Below the pieces are notes generated by a model that ran no database searches, was not told the origin of the DNA, and was given only the letters and a program-made list of their open reading frames with translations. The position numbers were made by a program, and so were the translations under genes. From positions 1-64,000 of the forward strand of contig DATKYK010000040.1 of NCBI GenBank assembly GCA_035528575.1: a stretch of DNA of 64,000 bases. Direction: 5' to 3'. This document shows, in pieces, positions 35,323 through 43,525 of this stretch. Each line of letters starts with the position of its first letter. Position 1 is the first letter of the stretch. Origin of the DNA: Dehalococcoidia bacterium. Lineage in GTDB: Bacteria > Chloroflexota > Dehalococcoidia > E44-bin15.

Positions 35323-35421
35323 ATGTTGGATAGTTTGGGTAGTAATAGAGTTGTGCTCTATTGCTATCGATGGTTGAGGGCCAAGGCATGTTGCCTTGGC
35401 CCTTCTTGTAAGAAGCTCTAA
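35323..35421 (+). ncRNA. Candidate short regulated transcript (small RNA or 32-residue peptide)
   Basis: The presumed transcript from about 35326 would end at the hairpin at 35377-35403, giving an RNA near 80 bases. A 32-codon frame (35323-35421, MLDSLGSNRVVLYCYRWLRA, ending CCLGPSCKKL) spans it but has no Shine-Dalgarno and would have to be almost leaderless. An RNA gene is somewhat likelier than a protein. Confidence 0.35.
35377..35403 (+). terminator. Strong hairpin, possible terminator
   Basis: AGGGCCAAGGCA-TGT-TGCCTTGGCCCT, a perfect 12-bp stem, followed by TCTTGT. The T-run is poor but the stem is very stable. Confidence 0.5.
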
Positions 35422-35708
35422 ATTAAGATTCATCAGGTGGATATCCAATTTCTTCGGCCACTATCTATCTTACACCATCTCTAAATCCTCCTGCCCGGGC
35501 TACTCGCTCTGGCAGCTTTAGTGGTAGCTTGATATAGTATTAGGTGGCCGTTGGGGATATGTGCCTTAATCAATAGGGCTATCGGTTTGAGGTTTGCCTT
35601 GTACGTTACTTGAGGGTAAAAACCGATGTGTAAAGTAATATCACCTGGGGATATTCAAGAAAGGGGCTATCCATTTGGGGAAGCTCAATTCCTTAATATG
35701 CCGAATCA

Positions 35709-35903
35709 TTATTCTAGCCCCCAAATAAGATATATTCCTCCCCATAGCGCAATAAAAGAGAGAATCGCCCCTATCAAGACATGATTCCAAGTGCTTCTCC
35801 TTGGGGGCTTACGTAACATTTTCCCTAGAGGAAACATTTGTACGGTTGCATAGAGAAGCCACAAACCCAAGATTAGTAACACCATACCGAAACCAAGGCT
35901 CAC
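35709..35903 (-). CDS. Small two-span membrane protein
   Basis: 64 residues from the GTG at 35903 (AAGGAG five bases upstream; another GTG at 35909 is in frame). Two hydrophobic segments (about 4-22, LGFGMVLLILGLWLLYATVQ; about 42-62, VLIGAILSFIALWGGIYLIW) are joined by a basic loop KMLRKPPRRSTWNH that should be cytoplasmic. No family recognised. Composition is convincing for a real membrane protein, but it lies in a repeat-rich region and has no obvious partner. Confidence 0.5.
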   Translation of the reverse strand: MSLGFGMVLLILGLWLLYATVQMFPLGKMLRKPPRRSTWNHVLIGAILSFIALWGGIYLIWGLE

Positions 35904-35956
35904 TCCCACTCCTTCAACCCCTTTCCATAGCCTTCCTATTATCCCCCCAAATCCGC

Positions 35957-36190
35957 CTGGCTGTGCTCTCTGCGATATTATAGCACTGTAGCAACAACAG
36001 GCATGTGGATGGCCATCACAAAGTGACTAGTATGCTTTTTGTGGTTAAGGGGGAGTTGATACGAAGCAAGGAGACACTGTGACCATAAAAGACTTAGGCA
36101 AGTGGGAAGCCTGGAGATGGTGCAGCGTTATACTCGCTCTGTGAGCTAGAGTGATGGCTTGAAGTTTTATAGGCGGCGATTGGGGTGAAA
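35957..36190 (+). repeat. Dispersed repeat modules (C end, B) and R2
   Basis: 35957-36055: CCTGGCTGTGCTC, then GCAACAACAGGCATGTGGAT and GACTAGTATGCTTTTTGTGG (module B). 36110-36190: R2 copy (CCTGGAGATGGTGCAGCG to GGCGGCGATTGGGGTGAA). This fills most of the 35910-36246 gap. Confidence 0.65.
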
Positions 36191-36246
36191 GGTTAGCTTT
36201 CTCGGAAGGCTATCCTAGCTATCACAGAGATACAGCACTTAGCATA

Positions 36247-36759
36247 CTAACCTACCGTATATGTTCCTGTGCCGATTGCTATGAGACACTGTTTTTCATT
36301 ATATAATTCCATGCGGGTGACCGCCAACTTTTTACCAGTACGTAGTACAGAAGCAGTTGCAGTGAACATCTTGCCTTTACCTGGCCGTAGATAGTCAACC
36401 CTTAAGTCAACTGTACTCATGTTTTTGAATTTCTTAACTAGTTCTTGCAGGGGTTGTCCTTTTATTTCCTTTAGCATTTTCCAAGCAACCACGGTGCCTC
36501 CTATTATATCTATCATGGCTGATATAACTCCGCCATGCAGAGCTCCATTCCCAGGGTATCCACGCAATTCATCTCGCATTGCAAGCTTGATATATATATT
36601 GTCGGCATCCATAGGCCCAACCGTGATGCCCAGGAATTCAAAGAAGGGCGGATACCTTCCCTGCAGACCAATTTCCCCTAGTAAGCCCTGATACTCGTCG
36701 TTAAAACCTTGCAAAGTTCCTGTCCCAGCTTTCTGATAGGAAATTCGATGACATTGCAT
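36247..36759 (-). CDS. PaaI-type hotdog-fold thioesterase family protein
   Basis: 170 residues. The hotdog signature is GALHGGVISAMIDIIGG (HGG motif with catalytic region), preceded by MRDELRGYPGNG and followed by STVDLRVDYLRPGKGKMFTA. Likely hydrolyses acyl-CoA or aryl-CoA thioesters, or binds them. A clear paralogue lies at 38133-38594 on the other strand, with the same C-terminal AVGTGTYIVG-like end, so the pair arose by duplication. No Shine-Dalgarno before the ATG at 36759. Substrate unknown. Confidence 0.87.
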   Translation of the reverse strand: MQCHRISYQKAGTGTLQGFNDEYQGLLGEIGLQGRYPPFFEFLGITVGPMDADNIYIKLAMRDELRGYPGNGALHGGVISAMIDIIGGTVVAWKMLKEIKGQPLQELVKKFKNMSTVDLRVDYLRPGKGKMFTATASVLRTGKKLAVTRMELYNEKQCLIAIGTGTYTVG

Positions 36760-36817
36760 TCAGTATACTTATATACTGCTGGTATGCATCCAATTTGTCA
36801 AGCTGACAGCCAAAAAA

Positions 36818-36890
36818 AAGCGGTGCAGCGATATACTCTCTCTGTCAGCTTTATTGATAGCCTGAGGTTTTACAAGCCGCCCGCCGCCAA
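36818..36890 (+). repeat. R2 dispersed repeat
   Basis: GGTGCAGCGATATACTCTCT, TGATAGCCTGAGGTTTTACA, AGCCGCCCGCC. The right part overlaps the last codons of the nitroreductase gene, so the repeat may have altered that C-terminus (ending CKTSGYQ). Confidence 0.55.
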
Positions 36891-37708
36891 GATATCCCCG
36901 GTTCGTTCCGTAGGGGTATGCGGCTGAACTTATACCTAGGATAACCCACCATCATCGCCGCATAGACTTGGTGGCCTTGCGGAAGCTCAAGCGCCTCCGT
37001 CAGCGGAGGGTAAGCGCCGCAAGCTACCTGGAAATAGCCTGCCCAGCATGCCCCCAGGTCCAAGGAATACGCCGCCAGCTCCAGATAGGTCATGGCGATG
37101 ATGCAGGCCGTTTCACCCGGGGGCCCGTACGCCTTATCCGCGTGGGCCATGATGATATGGGGTGCGCTGCGTAGTATCCTATCCTCGCCTCTATCCCAGG
37201 CGTCCACCAGCCTGTCGAAACCCAAGTCGGTGGCTACCTTCGGATTTGCCTCGACTATGGAGCGCATCCACTCTGCCACTAGACCAGCGAGGCGCCGAGT
37301 CTCCTTCGTGTCCTCAACAATTAGCCACCGCACCGGCTGAGTATTATGCCCCGATGGAGCGTAGCGGGCGATATCGATCAGCTTTTGCAGAGTTTCTCGC
37401 AGCACCGGCTTATCCTTATGAGAACGTACGGAGCGCCGTGACTTTAATAAAAGCTCGACCTGCTCAGCAGTTGGCAGCAGTTTCCTGCTCAGCGGGGCGC
37501 ACTCCTCCGCGTCCATTATGTCAATACTGACGGCTGCGGTGGGGCACACCGCGACGCAGTGGCCGCACTTGATGCACCGTTCCTCGCCATCCTCAATCAT
37601 AAAAGGCAGAGACTGCGGTCCTTCCATCTCGATAATTCGAGGCGGGCACTCTGCAACACACATGCCACAAAAGTTACACTTATCACAGTCTACTGATAAT
37701 CCGCTCAC
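36851..37708 (-). CDS. Nitroreductase with N-terminal 2x[4Fe-4S] ferredoxin domain
   Basis: 285 residues from the GTG at 37708, with GGAGGG six bases upstream; the open frame extends to a TTG at 37744 lacking a signal. Ferredoxin motifs CDKCNFCGMCVAECPP and CIKCGHCVAVCPTAA come first (residues 1-60). Then the FMN nitroreductase fold: SRRSVRSHKDKPV, ARYAPSGHNTQPVRWLIVED, DLGACWAGYFQ. Fused ferredoxin-nitroreductases transfer electrons to flavin for reduction of enones, nitro groups or similar in anaerobes. The last residues overlap a dispersed repeat. Confidence 0.9.
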   Translation of the reverse strand: MSGLSVDCDKCNFCGMCVAECPPRIIEMEGPQSLPFMIEDGEERCIKCGHCVAVCPTAAVSIDIMDAEECAPLSRKLLPTAEQVELLLKSRRSVRSHKDKPVLRETLQKLIDIARYAPSGHNTQPVRWLIVEDTKETRRLAGLVAEWMRSIVEANPKVATDLGFDRLVDAWDRGEDRILRSAPHIIMAHADKAYGPPGETACIIAMTYLELAAYSLDLGACWAGYFQVACGAYPPLTEALELPQGHQVYAAMMVGYPRYKFSRIPLRNEPGISWRRAACKTSGYQ

Positions 37709-37789
37709 TGCTACCCTCCTAGCCAAGGATCCGGGTGGTTTCAACCTGCGACCAATCGGTTATAGTGTCGGGTTTTTCATTGTACCCTC

Positions 37790-37985
37790 CCTCTCTATAT
37801 CCGCCTGGCTGTGCTCCCTGCTCTATTATAGCACTGTAGCAACAACAGGCATGTGGATGTCGGTTACAAAGTGACTAGTATGTTTTTTATAGCTAAGGCA
37901 GTATTAAGGTAGGTTGCATGGGGGATATTAGAGAGGGGCCACCCATTCTCGGGTAGCCCCACATGATCTGATTGGCTGGGATAAC
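37790..37985 (+). repeat. Composite dispersed repeat (C end, B, C)
   Basis: CCGCCTGGCTGTGCTCC, then GCAACAACAGGCATGTGGAT, AAAGTGACTAGTATGTTTTT, then GGGGCCACCCATTCTCGGGT and AGCCCC. This is the longest clean B-C copy. Nothing else is seen in 37709-38132 beyond the next gene's ribosome binding site. Confidence 0.65.
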
Positions 37986-38132
37986 CCACGTCACCCTCCC
38001 ACCCTCTCCAGCACCTCTTGCGTCCTGCGCAGTTGGTAGCTCTATCTCAGGAAGTGGTACAATAATCGGTGCTGGTCAAGAGAACCATCAACACATTTAT
38101 AAAGCTAATCTTAGATAAAGAGGAGGAAATTT

Positions 38133-38594
38133 ATGAGTAGTATGAGTGAAGTTGACCAACTGATATTGATGACAAGGGGCCTCAAGCTCCATCCCTTAGA
38201 GGAATATATAGGCATTAGGTTTGAGATGCTGGATTCTGAAGGTATATGTGCAAAATTCACAATGCGAGATGATTTGTGCGGATATCCTGGGGGTGGCGTT
38301 ATACACGGCGGAGTTATAGCTGCCGCGATGGATATTATGGGGGGCCATATAATTACCTGGACTCGGTTAAAGGATGTCGAAGATCAACCCCCTCACGAAC
38401 AAGTGAAAAGGCTAAAAAATATTGGAACCATTGACTTGCGGGTTGACTATCTACGACCAGCCAAAGGTAAAGAGTTCACTGCGACAGCTTCTATTATACG
38501 CGCTGGCAACAAGATAGTGGTCACCCGATTGGAATTACATAATGATAAACAGATACTTGTAGCTGTAGGCACTGGAACATATATAGTAGGTTAA
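38133..38594 (+). CDS. PaaI-type hotdog-fold thioesterase family protein
   Basis: 153 residues. GAGGAGG precedes the ATG. Hotdog signature: GGVIHGGVIAAAMDIMGG, with MRDDLCGYPGGG before and GTIDLRVDYLRPAKGKEFTA after; the last residues are VAVGTGTYIVG. It is the paralogue of the gene at 36247-36759 and lacks that protein's N-terminal 15 or so residues. Probably an acyl-CoA or aryl-CoA thioesterase. It stands alone between repeat arrays. Confidence 0.87.
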   Translation: MSSMSEVDQLILMTRGLKLHPLEEYIGIRFEMLDSEGICAKFTMRDDLCGYPGGGVIHGGVIAAAMDIMGGHIITWTRLKDVEDQPPHEQVKRLKNIGTIDLRVDYLRPAKGKEFTATASIIRAGNKIVVTRLELHNDKQILVAVGTGTYIVG

Positions 38595-38663
38595 TATAGT
38601 CAGTTTTGTCTGGCCTGCTGCCATTATGACATTTCTTACTTATGGTGGCTATAAGTAAAGGAG

Positions 38664-38905
38664 GCGCGTAAGGCTCTGGAACAGGCCATCGGGCTCGAGG
38701 ATGCTGGTAATCTGAGCGCCAGTAGTATCTCTGCATGGGTGGGGATTCATGTGTGCGACAATGTCCATATGGATGGCAGTTACAAAGTGACCAGTATGCT
38801 TTTTGTAGCTAAGGCAGTACTGAGGTAGCTTACATAGGGAAGCAGTGGGGGGTTCATGAAGTAGTCACAATATTGCAACGAGAGGTTGTGTTGGTAAGAC
38901 AAAGA
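38664..38905 (+). repeat. Composite dispersed repeat (A, B, D)
   Basis: GGAACAGGCCATCGGGCTCG (A); GATGGCAGTTACAAAGTGAC, CAGTATGCTTTTTGTAGC (B); GGGGTTCATGAAGTAGTCAC, AGAGGTTGTGTTGGTAAGAC (D). Same A-B-D order as 27031-27258. TATAAT at 38954-38959 (after TG) may serve the gene at 39032 but lacks a -35. Confidence 0.65.
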
Positions 38906-39031
38906 GAGGATATGCTCGCCCTTTTATCTAGAGCGATAAACTAAAATATGATGTATAATTAACAAACCTCAGAATGCTAGCTGGAGCGGTGCTATAGTAA
39001 ATATACGAAAATAGGAATAATAAAGGGAGGT

Positions 39032-39322
39032 ATGATGGTAGCAATAGTTACAAAACTCAAAGCCAAGAGTGGAGAAGAAGGAAAACTAGAGAAAGCTTTG
39101 CGAGACGTACTCCCAAAGGTAAGAGCAGAAGAAGGAACATTAGTCTATAGCCTCCATAAAAAACAGGATGACCCGACAACATTGATGGTTTTTGAGAAGT
39201 TTAAGGATATGGACGCATTACTGGTTCATGGCACCGCACCCTATGTCAAAGATATGTTAGATACAGTAATGCCTCTTCTTGATGGAGATATGTCCCTTGA
39301 AATCTATGAGGAAATTGCATGA
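39032..39322 (+). CDS. Antibiotic biosynthesis monooxygenase (ABM) domain protein, YgiN-like
   Basis: 96 residues, a single ferredoxin-like ABM domain: MVAIVTKLKAKSGEEGKLEK, the strand EEGTLVYSLHKKQDDPTTLM, and FEKFKDMDALLVHGTAPYVK. Family members dimerise; some oxidise quinols or polyketides without cofactor, others are non-catalytic. GGGAGGT lies directly before two ATGs (39032, 39035); the second has better spacing. Oxygen-dependent chemistry would be odd in an anaerobe, so the role is uncertain. Confidence 0.85.
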   Translation: MMVAIVTKLKAKSGEEGKLEKALRDVLPKVRAEEGTLVYSLHKKQDDPTTLMVFEKFKDMDALLVHGTAPYVKDMLDTVMPLLDGDMSLEIYEEIA

Positions 39323-39416
39323 TTTCCTGAGATAAGGCCATTGCAGCCTGTATAGTAGAGAGGCCATCTATTATCAGGTCGCCCCCAAATTTATCGCTAT
39401 TTAATGAAGCATTTGC

Positions 39417-42122
39417 TCAGGGAATATACGTCCCCCCAGGGAATGCTGTAATCGTGCCGACAAGGTATTGCGCCACCAACTGCAGGTCTGCTGAGTCAAG
39501 TGTGACGCTGTCATTTACGTCAGCGGCGAGGAAATCATTGCCAGTCAGCGTTATTGTCCCCACTAAACCCTGGGCTACCAGTTGAAAGTCTGCCGAATCA
39601 ATGGCACCATTGCCACTGCCCAGCGGGTGGATATCACCCTCCAGTCTCGGTGTCCCAATACAGAAGTTGCAATCATTAACTGGGCTTGGCGTTATCGGCT
39701 GTGGGTCGCCTGCCGTCCCATCATACATCGATTGCACCTCGATATCCAGGTCGCTGCACTCTCCAGTACTGCCTACCGCATTTAATGTAACGGTGGCAAA
39801 TGTGAAAGTGCCGGTTGGACCCGGTGAAAACCCTGTGGCCGCTGACATGGTGGTAGTGCTGCCTACTGTATTCGAGTAAACAGTGCCAAGGTCTCCAGCG
39901 GCTATATTGCCCACAGTAACAACAGCCGTATCAACGGTAAGCGTTATGGTAGCTGAACCTATGCCATCTGGATCACTGGTAGTTATGGTAATATCGACAT
40001 CGGCGGTCTCACCCTCTGGCGCACTCGCGCAATCAATAGCTAACGAGGTACCTGGAGTAGGTGTAACTGTTGGCGTAGGTGTAGGCGAAGGTGTCGGAGT
40101 GGGTGTAGGTGTTGGTGTGGGAGTAGGACCTCCAGTAAATTCCACCTTATCAAGCCAGCCACAATCGCTGCCGCTATTTAGAGAGACGTCTTTGGTATAT
40201 TCCCATTCCAGAATATGCGTACCAGAGCCTATGGAGTAGCCCTTCTGCTCCCAACCAACGGAGCCTGAAATCGATGTCTGTTGTGCCCCATCAATATAGA
40301 ATTTAAGGTAATCATAGCCACTTTCGGAAGAGACTTTCCAATAAAACGTTAAGGCTCCGGGACCGCTAACTATAGTTCGAAGCCATGTGTATTGGCTATG
40401 GGTGATAGCGCCGCTTTGGGCGGCATCTCCATTGTAGTAGTAGGTGCTTGTCTGACCGAACCAATTGGCATTACCGCCGGTTGTCCATGGGAGCCCTGTG
40501 TTGTCTACTGCCTCCCCCAGGGTAACCGTTGGTGTAGGCGTAGGTGTAGGAGTAGGAGTAGGTGTTGGGGTAGGCGTGATTGTTGGAGTTGGACCTGCGC
40601 CTGTGGTTACTCTGGCCCGCAGGCAAGCGTTATAACCATAAGGCTCTAGATCATCCCAGGAGCTGCCATCGGTACTGTAGTAGCTCGCCCCGGTCTGTAT
40701 CGTTGGCTCCACGATGCCACTTTCTTGCCCCTCCGCAGGCAAGGGGAAGTTATAGCCCGGCGTTGTCATCTCTACAGCAACACTAAACTGCTGGCCGTTG
40801 GTGAGCGAGACAGGGGTGCTCAGCGGTATTGAATAGTAGCCAAGCTCATCGCATGTTCCGGTCTGGTAGGCAAGCTGAGTTCCAAAGGAGCCATCGTAAA
40901 CGTAAAGCTCATACCCTGCATTGTTGCTTGTTGTCCAGAACTCAACATGGGTTAGGTAGCCGTCCTGCCCCGAATTGAAGACACTGCCCATCCACAGGGT
41001 TGGACTACCCGCACCGATATCGGCTACATAGCCGGCTTCGTCCCAGTAATACAGATTCTCATTGGGGTCGTAGTCCTGGTAGCGATAGGAGGCCACCTCC
41101 TGCATGTTCGCCGAGCCGTAGCACAGATAGAAATACCCGCTATCCCCCCAGACGGTGCCCCAGCTATTCTTTACTATCCACGCCCCGGAGCCGCCACCAA
41201 GCGGGTGCGCTATGCCGTCATCCCACCCTACAATAGAGACGATGTGATTGCCATCTTCCGTGCACCCTGGATAGTAATAGATAGACCCCGGATATAAGTA
41301 GGCATCGTCATAATAAAAGGCCATGGAGACCGGACCGTAGTTGTAAATGGCATCCTTTACCGCGGCTGTATCGTTAGGGTCATCGGTTATCCAGCGATAC
41401 CCCGTTACCCTCTTGATTGTGGAACAGCTATCGTCGCAGGGATCGGTGTTGATGGTGCCCGTGTTGTAGGGGTCACAGGACTCAAGCCTGGTTCCTTTCT
41501 TGGCGAGAAGATCGGCGGCAAGCCAGGACCAGCCACCTCCCATACAGCGGTTGTTAATCAGGTAGACCCATGACGGGTCGGTACAGCAGGCAACATTCTG
41601 TTCGGAGAAATTATACTCCACATCGTCCACGATCAAGACCCTCGATTCCAGTGCCGATAGGGTGCCGAATATCCAGCAGGTCCCGCAGGGATTCTGATTC
41701 TTAACCGGGGTCACATCGCCCGAATCCCTCCAGTCAAACGCGCTGGGCAGACCTACCTGTGCCCCTTCCCGCTGCACCGGGGTGTCCTGGAGGTGGCTCA
41801 GGTCCATCGGCGGGGGCAGATATCCGTAGAAGGGCTCCGGTGGATTCGCAATGCAGTCGATGAAGTCGGGATTGAGCGGCGCCGCCTCGAGCTTCTGCGG
41901 AGCCTGCTGCGACACTTCGGCGGCACCAGCCACCGCCAGCTGTTGTTGCAATGGGAGGTCGGTCACCGCTCCCTCTGGAGCCTGAGCCAAGGCAACTCCC
42001 ATTAGACCAAAGGCAAATCCAACAATGAGGGCAATGGCCAGAATCCTGCCCAATTTTCTTTTCGTTATCTTCGCCTCACTTTCTTGAGTAGTCTTGCAGC
42101 AGTCTTGCCACTGAGTTGCCAT
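39417..42122 (-). CDS. Secreted papain-family (C1A) protease with cohesin-like and dockerin domains
   Basis: 901 residues. Order: signal or anchor segment (about 24-47), propeptide-like stretch, C1A protease (VKNQNPCGTCWIFG with Cys149; His in GNHIVSIVGWDDG; Asn in IVKNSWGTVWGD), a jelly-roll-like region, Thr-Pro linker, a second beta domain (WEQKGYSIGSGTHILEWEYT), a second linker, a cohesin-like domain ([20 protein letters not shown]) and a type I dockerin ([12 protein letters not shown], then [20 protein letters not shown]). An exported, calcium-dependent assembling protease. The cohesin-dockerin end is nearly identical to those of the next two genes. No Shine-Dalgarno before the first ATG. 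Confidence 0.88.
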   Translation of the reverse strand: MATQWQDCCKTTQESEAKITKRKLGRILAIALIVGFAFGLMGVALAQAPEGAVTDLPLQQQLAVAGAAEVSQQAPQKLEAAPLNPDFIDCIANPPEPFYGYLPPPMDLSHLQDTPVQREGAQVGLPSAFDWRDSGDVTPVKNQNPCGTCWIFGTLSALESRVLIVDDVEYNFSEQNVACCTDPSWVYLINNRCMGGGWSWLAADLLAKKGTRLESCDPYNTGTINTDPCDDSCSTIKRVTGYRWITDDPNDTAAVKDAIYNYGPVSMAFYYDDAYLYPGSIYYYPGCTEDGNHIVSIVGWDDGIAHPLGGGSGAWIVKNSWGTVWGDSGYFYLCYGSANMQEVASYRYQDYDPNENLYYWDEAGYVADIGAGSPTLWMGSVFNSGQDGYLTHVEFWTTSNNAGYELYVYDGSFGTQLAYQTGTCDELGYYSIPLSTPVSLTNGQQFSVAVEMTTPGYNFPLPAEGQESGIVEPTIQTGASYYSTDGSSWDDLEPYGYNACLRARVTTGAGPTPTITPTPTPTPTPTPTPTPTVTLGEAVDNTGLPWTTGGNANWFGQTSTYYYNGDAAQSGAITHSQYTWLRTIVSGPGALTFYWKVSSESGYDYLKFYIDGAQQTSISGSVGWEQKGYSIGSGTHILEWEYTKDVSLNSGSDCGWLDKVEFTGGPTPTPTPTPTPTPSPTPTPTVTPTPGTSLAIDCASAPEGETADVDITITTSDPDGIGSATITLTVDTAVVTVGNIAAGDLGTVYSNTVGSTTTMSAATGFSPGPTGTFTFATVTLNAVGSTGECSDLDIEVQSMYDGTAGDPQPITPSPVNDCNFCIGTPRLEGDIHPLGSGNGAIDSADFQLVAQGLVGTITLTGNDFLAADVNDSVTLDSADLQLVAQYLVGTITAFPGGTYIP

Positions 42123-42169
42123 TTGAGCACTGGGTCATGAAATGTACCGCTAGGATGTGTTTTTGTGTT

Positions 42170-42432
42170 ACGGAATAATACTCCGTAATTCATTGTTTGT
42201 CAATCCCAGTGTAATTGGAGAGCAAGAACAGGCTGTAAAAGCTGCGGGTCGGCGGGATGTGGGTTGGGGGCATTAGGCGAGGGGCAATAGCAAGCATGTG
42301 GATGCGAGTCACGAAGTGACTAGTATGCTTTTTATGGCGAAGTCAGTATTAAGGTAGGTAATTCGGGGTGAAAAAAGAGGGGCCACCCATTATCGGGTAG
42401 CACCATATAATCCGCCTGGATGGGCTCTTACT
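42170..42432 (+). repeat. Composite dispersed repeat (E, A, B, C)
   Basis: The most complete copy in the window: GGAATAATACTCCGTAATTC (E), AACAGGCTGTAAAAGCTGCG (A, diverged), GTGACTAGTATGCTTTTTAT (B), GAGGGGCCACCCATTATCGG and GTAGCACC (C). It fills the gap between two secreted-protein genes. Confidence 0.65.
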
Positions 42433-42501
42433 CATCGGCAATTGCCACGACTGCCCTCTGATGTCTTAATCCTGTGAGCACAACGTGCCACAAGAACAAG
42501 C

Positions 42502-43518
42502 TCAGCACATATGCTGCAGGCAGACATCTCCCTCAGGGTTGCTGTTCACCCACCAATCGCACGTGCTATCGACGGACGGGATGCCCGCCATAAATTCGGG
42601 AACAAGCTTTGTCCACTCTATGTCTCCTGGCTGGCCGTCAGCGGTAGGCCACTCTCCATACTCGGTATTGTAAGCACCAAGGGCATCCTGAATGGCATCC
42701 CTGGCTTGCACGCATGACATCGGAATAATTGGCAGCGGAGTAGGCGTTGGCGTGGGAGTAGGTGTAGGAGTAGGAAACTCGATAATGGTTTCAGCAAGGT
42801 ATTGCGCTACCAGCTGTAGGTCTGCTGCGTCAACCGTGCCACTGTCATCGACATCGGCAGCGAGGAAATCATCGCCGGTCAGCGTTGTAGTATGCACTAT
42901 ATGCTGGGCTACCAACTGGAAGTCTGCCGAGTTAATGACACCATCGCCACTGCCAAGCGGGTAGACATCACCCTCCAGTCTCGGTGTCCCAATCCCAATA
43001 CAGAATTCGCAATCGGTGACTGGATCTGGAATTATCTTTTGTGGGTCGCCTGCCGTCGCATCATACATCGATGCCACCTCGATATCCAGGTCGCTGCATT
43101 CTCCACCAGTGCCTTCCGCATTTAATGTAACGGTGGCAAATGTGACAGTACTTCCATCCCAGCCTGGCCCGGGTGAACTGCCGGTGGCCGCTGACATAGT
43201 AGTGGTGCTGCCAACTGTATTCCAATAAACAGTGCCAAGGTCTCCACCGGCGACATCAACTACTTCGACAACCGACGTGTCGACTGTAAGCGTTATGGTA
43301 GCTGAGCCTATGCCATTAGCTTCATCGGTATTTATTCTCAGTTGGACATCGGCATTGCCCCCAACGGCTACAACTAAAGCGTCTTCAATAGATACCGATG
43401 TGCCTGGGTCGGCCAGTGCTACTGGCATCGCCGTTAACATCAAGGCAACCACCGACGCCAAAACTACGGCTGATATCTTTCTGATTACTATTGGCACACC
43501 TTCCTTTCTAATTATCAT
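42502..43518 (-). CDS. Secreted cohesin-dockerin protein with pseudopilin-like C-terminus
   Basis: 338 residues from the ATG at 43518; the open frame extends upstream into the previous gene and was not used. Signal peptide (SAVVLASVVALMLTAMPVALA), cohesin-like domain ([20 protein letters not shown]), dockerin ([13 protein letters not shown], then [20 protein letters not shown]), a Thr-Pro linker, and a C-terminal part CVQARDAIQDALGAYNTEYG, WPTADGQPGD, like the globular part of type II pseudopilins but without the pilin N-terminus. It starts 8 bases after the 1,625-residue gene's stop, so they form an operon. Probably an adaptor that links surface proteins. Confidence 0.8.
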   Translation of the reverse strand: MIIRKEGVPIVIRKISAVVLASVVALMLTAMPVALADPGTSVSIEDALVVAVGGNADVQLRINTDEANGIGSATITLTVDTSVVEVVDVAGGDLGTVYWNTVGSTTTMSAATGSSPGPGWDGSTVTFATVTLNAEGTGGECSDLDIEVASMYDATAGDPQKIIPDPVTDCEFCIGIGTPRLEGDVYPLGSGDGVINSADFQLVAQHIVHTTTLTGDDFLAADVDDSGTVDAADLQLVAQYLAETIIEFPTPTPTPTPTPTPLPIIPMSCVQARDAIQDALGAYNTEYGEWPTADGQPGDIEWTKLVPEFMAGIPSVDSTCDWWVNSNPEGDVCLQHMC

Positions 43519-43525
43519 CCCTTGC

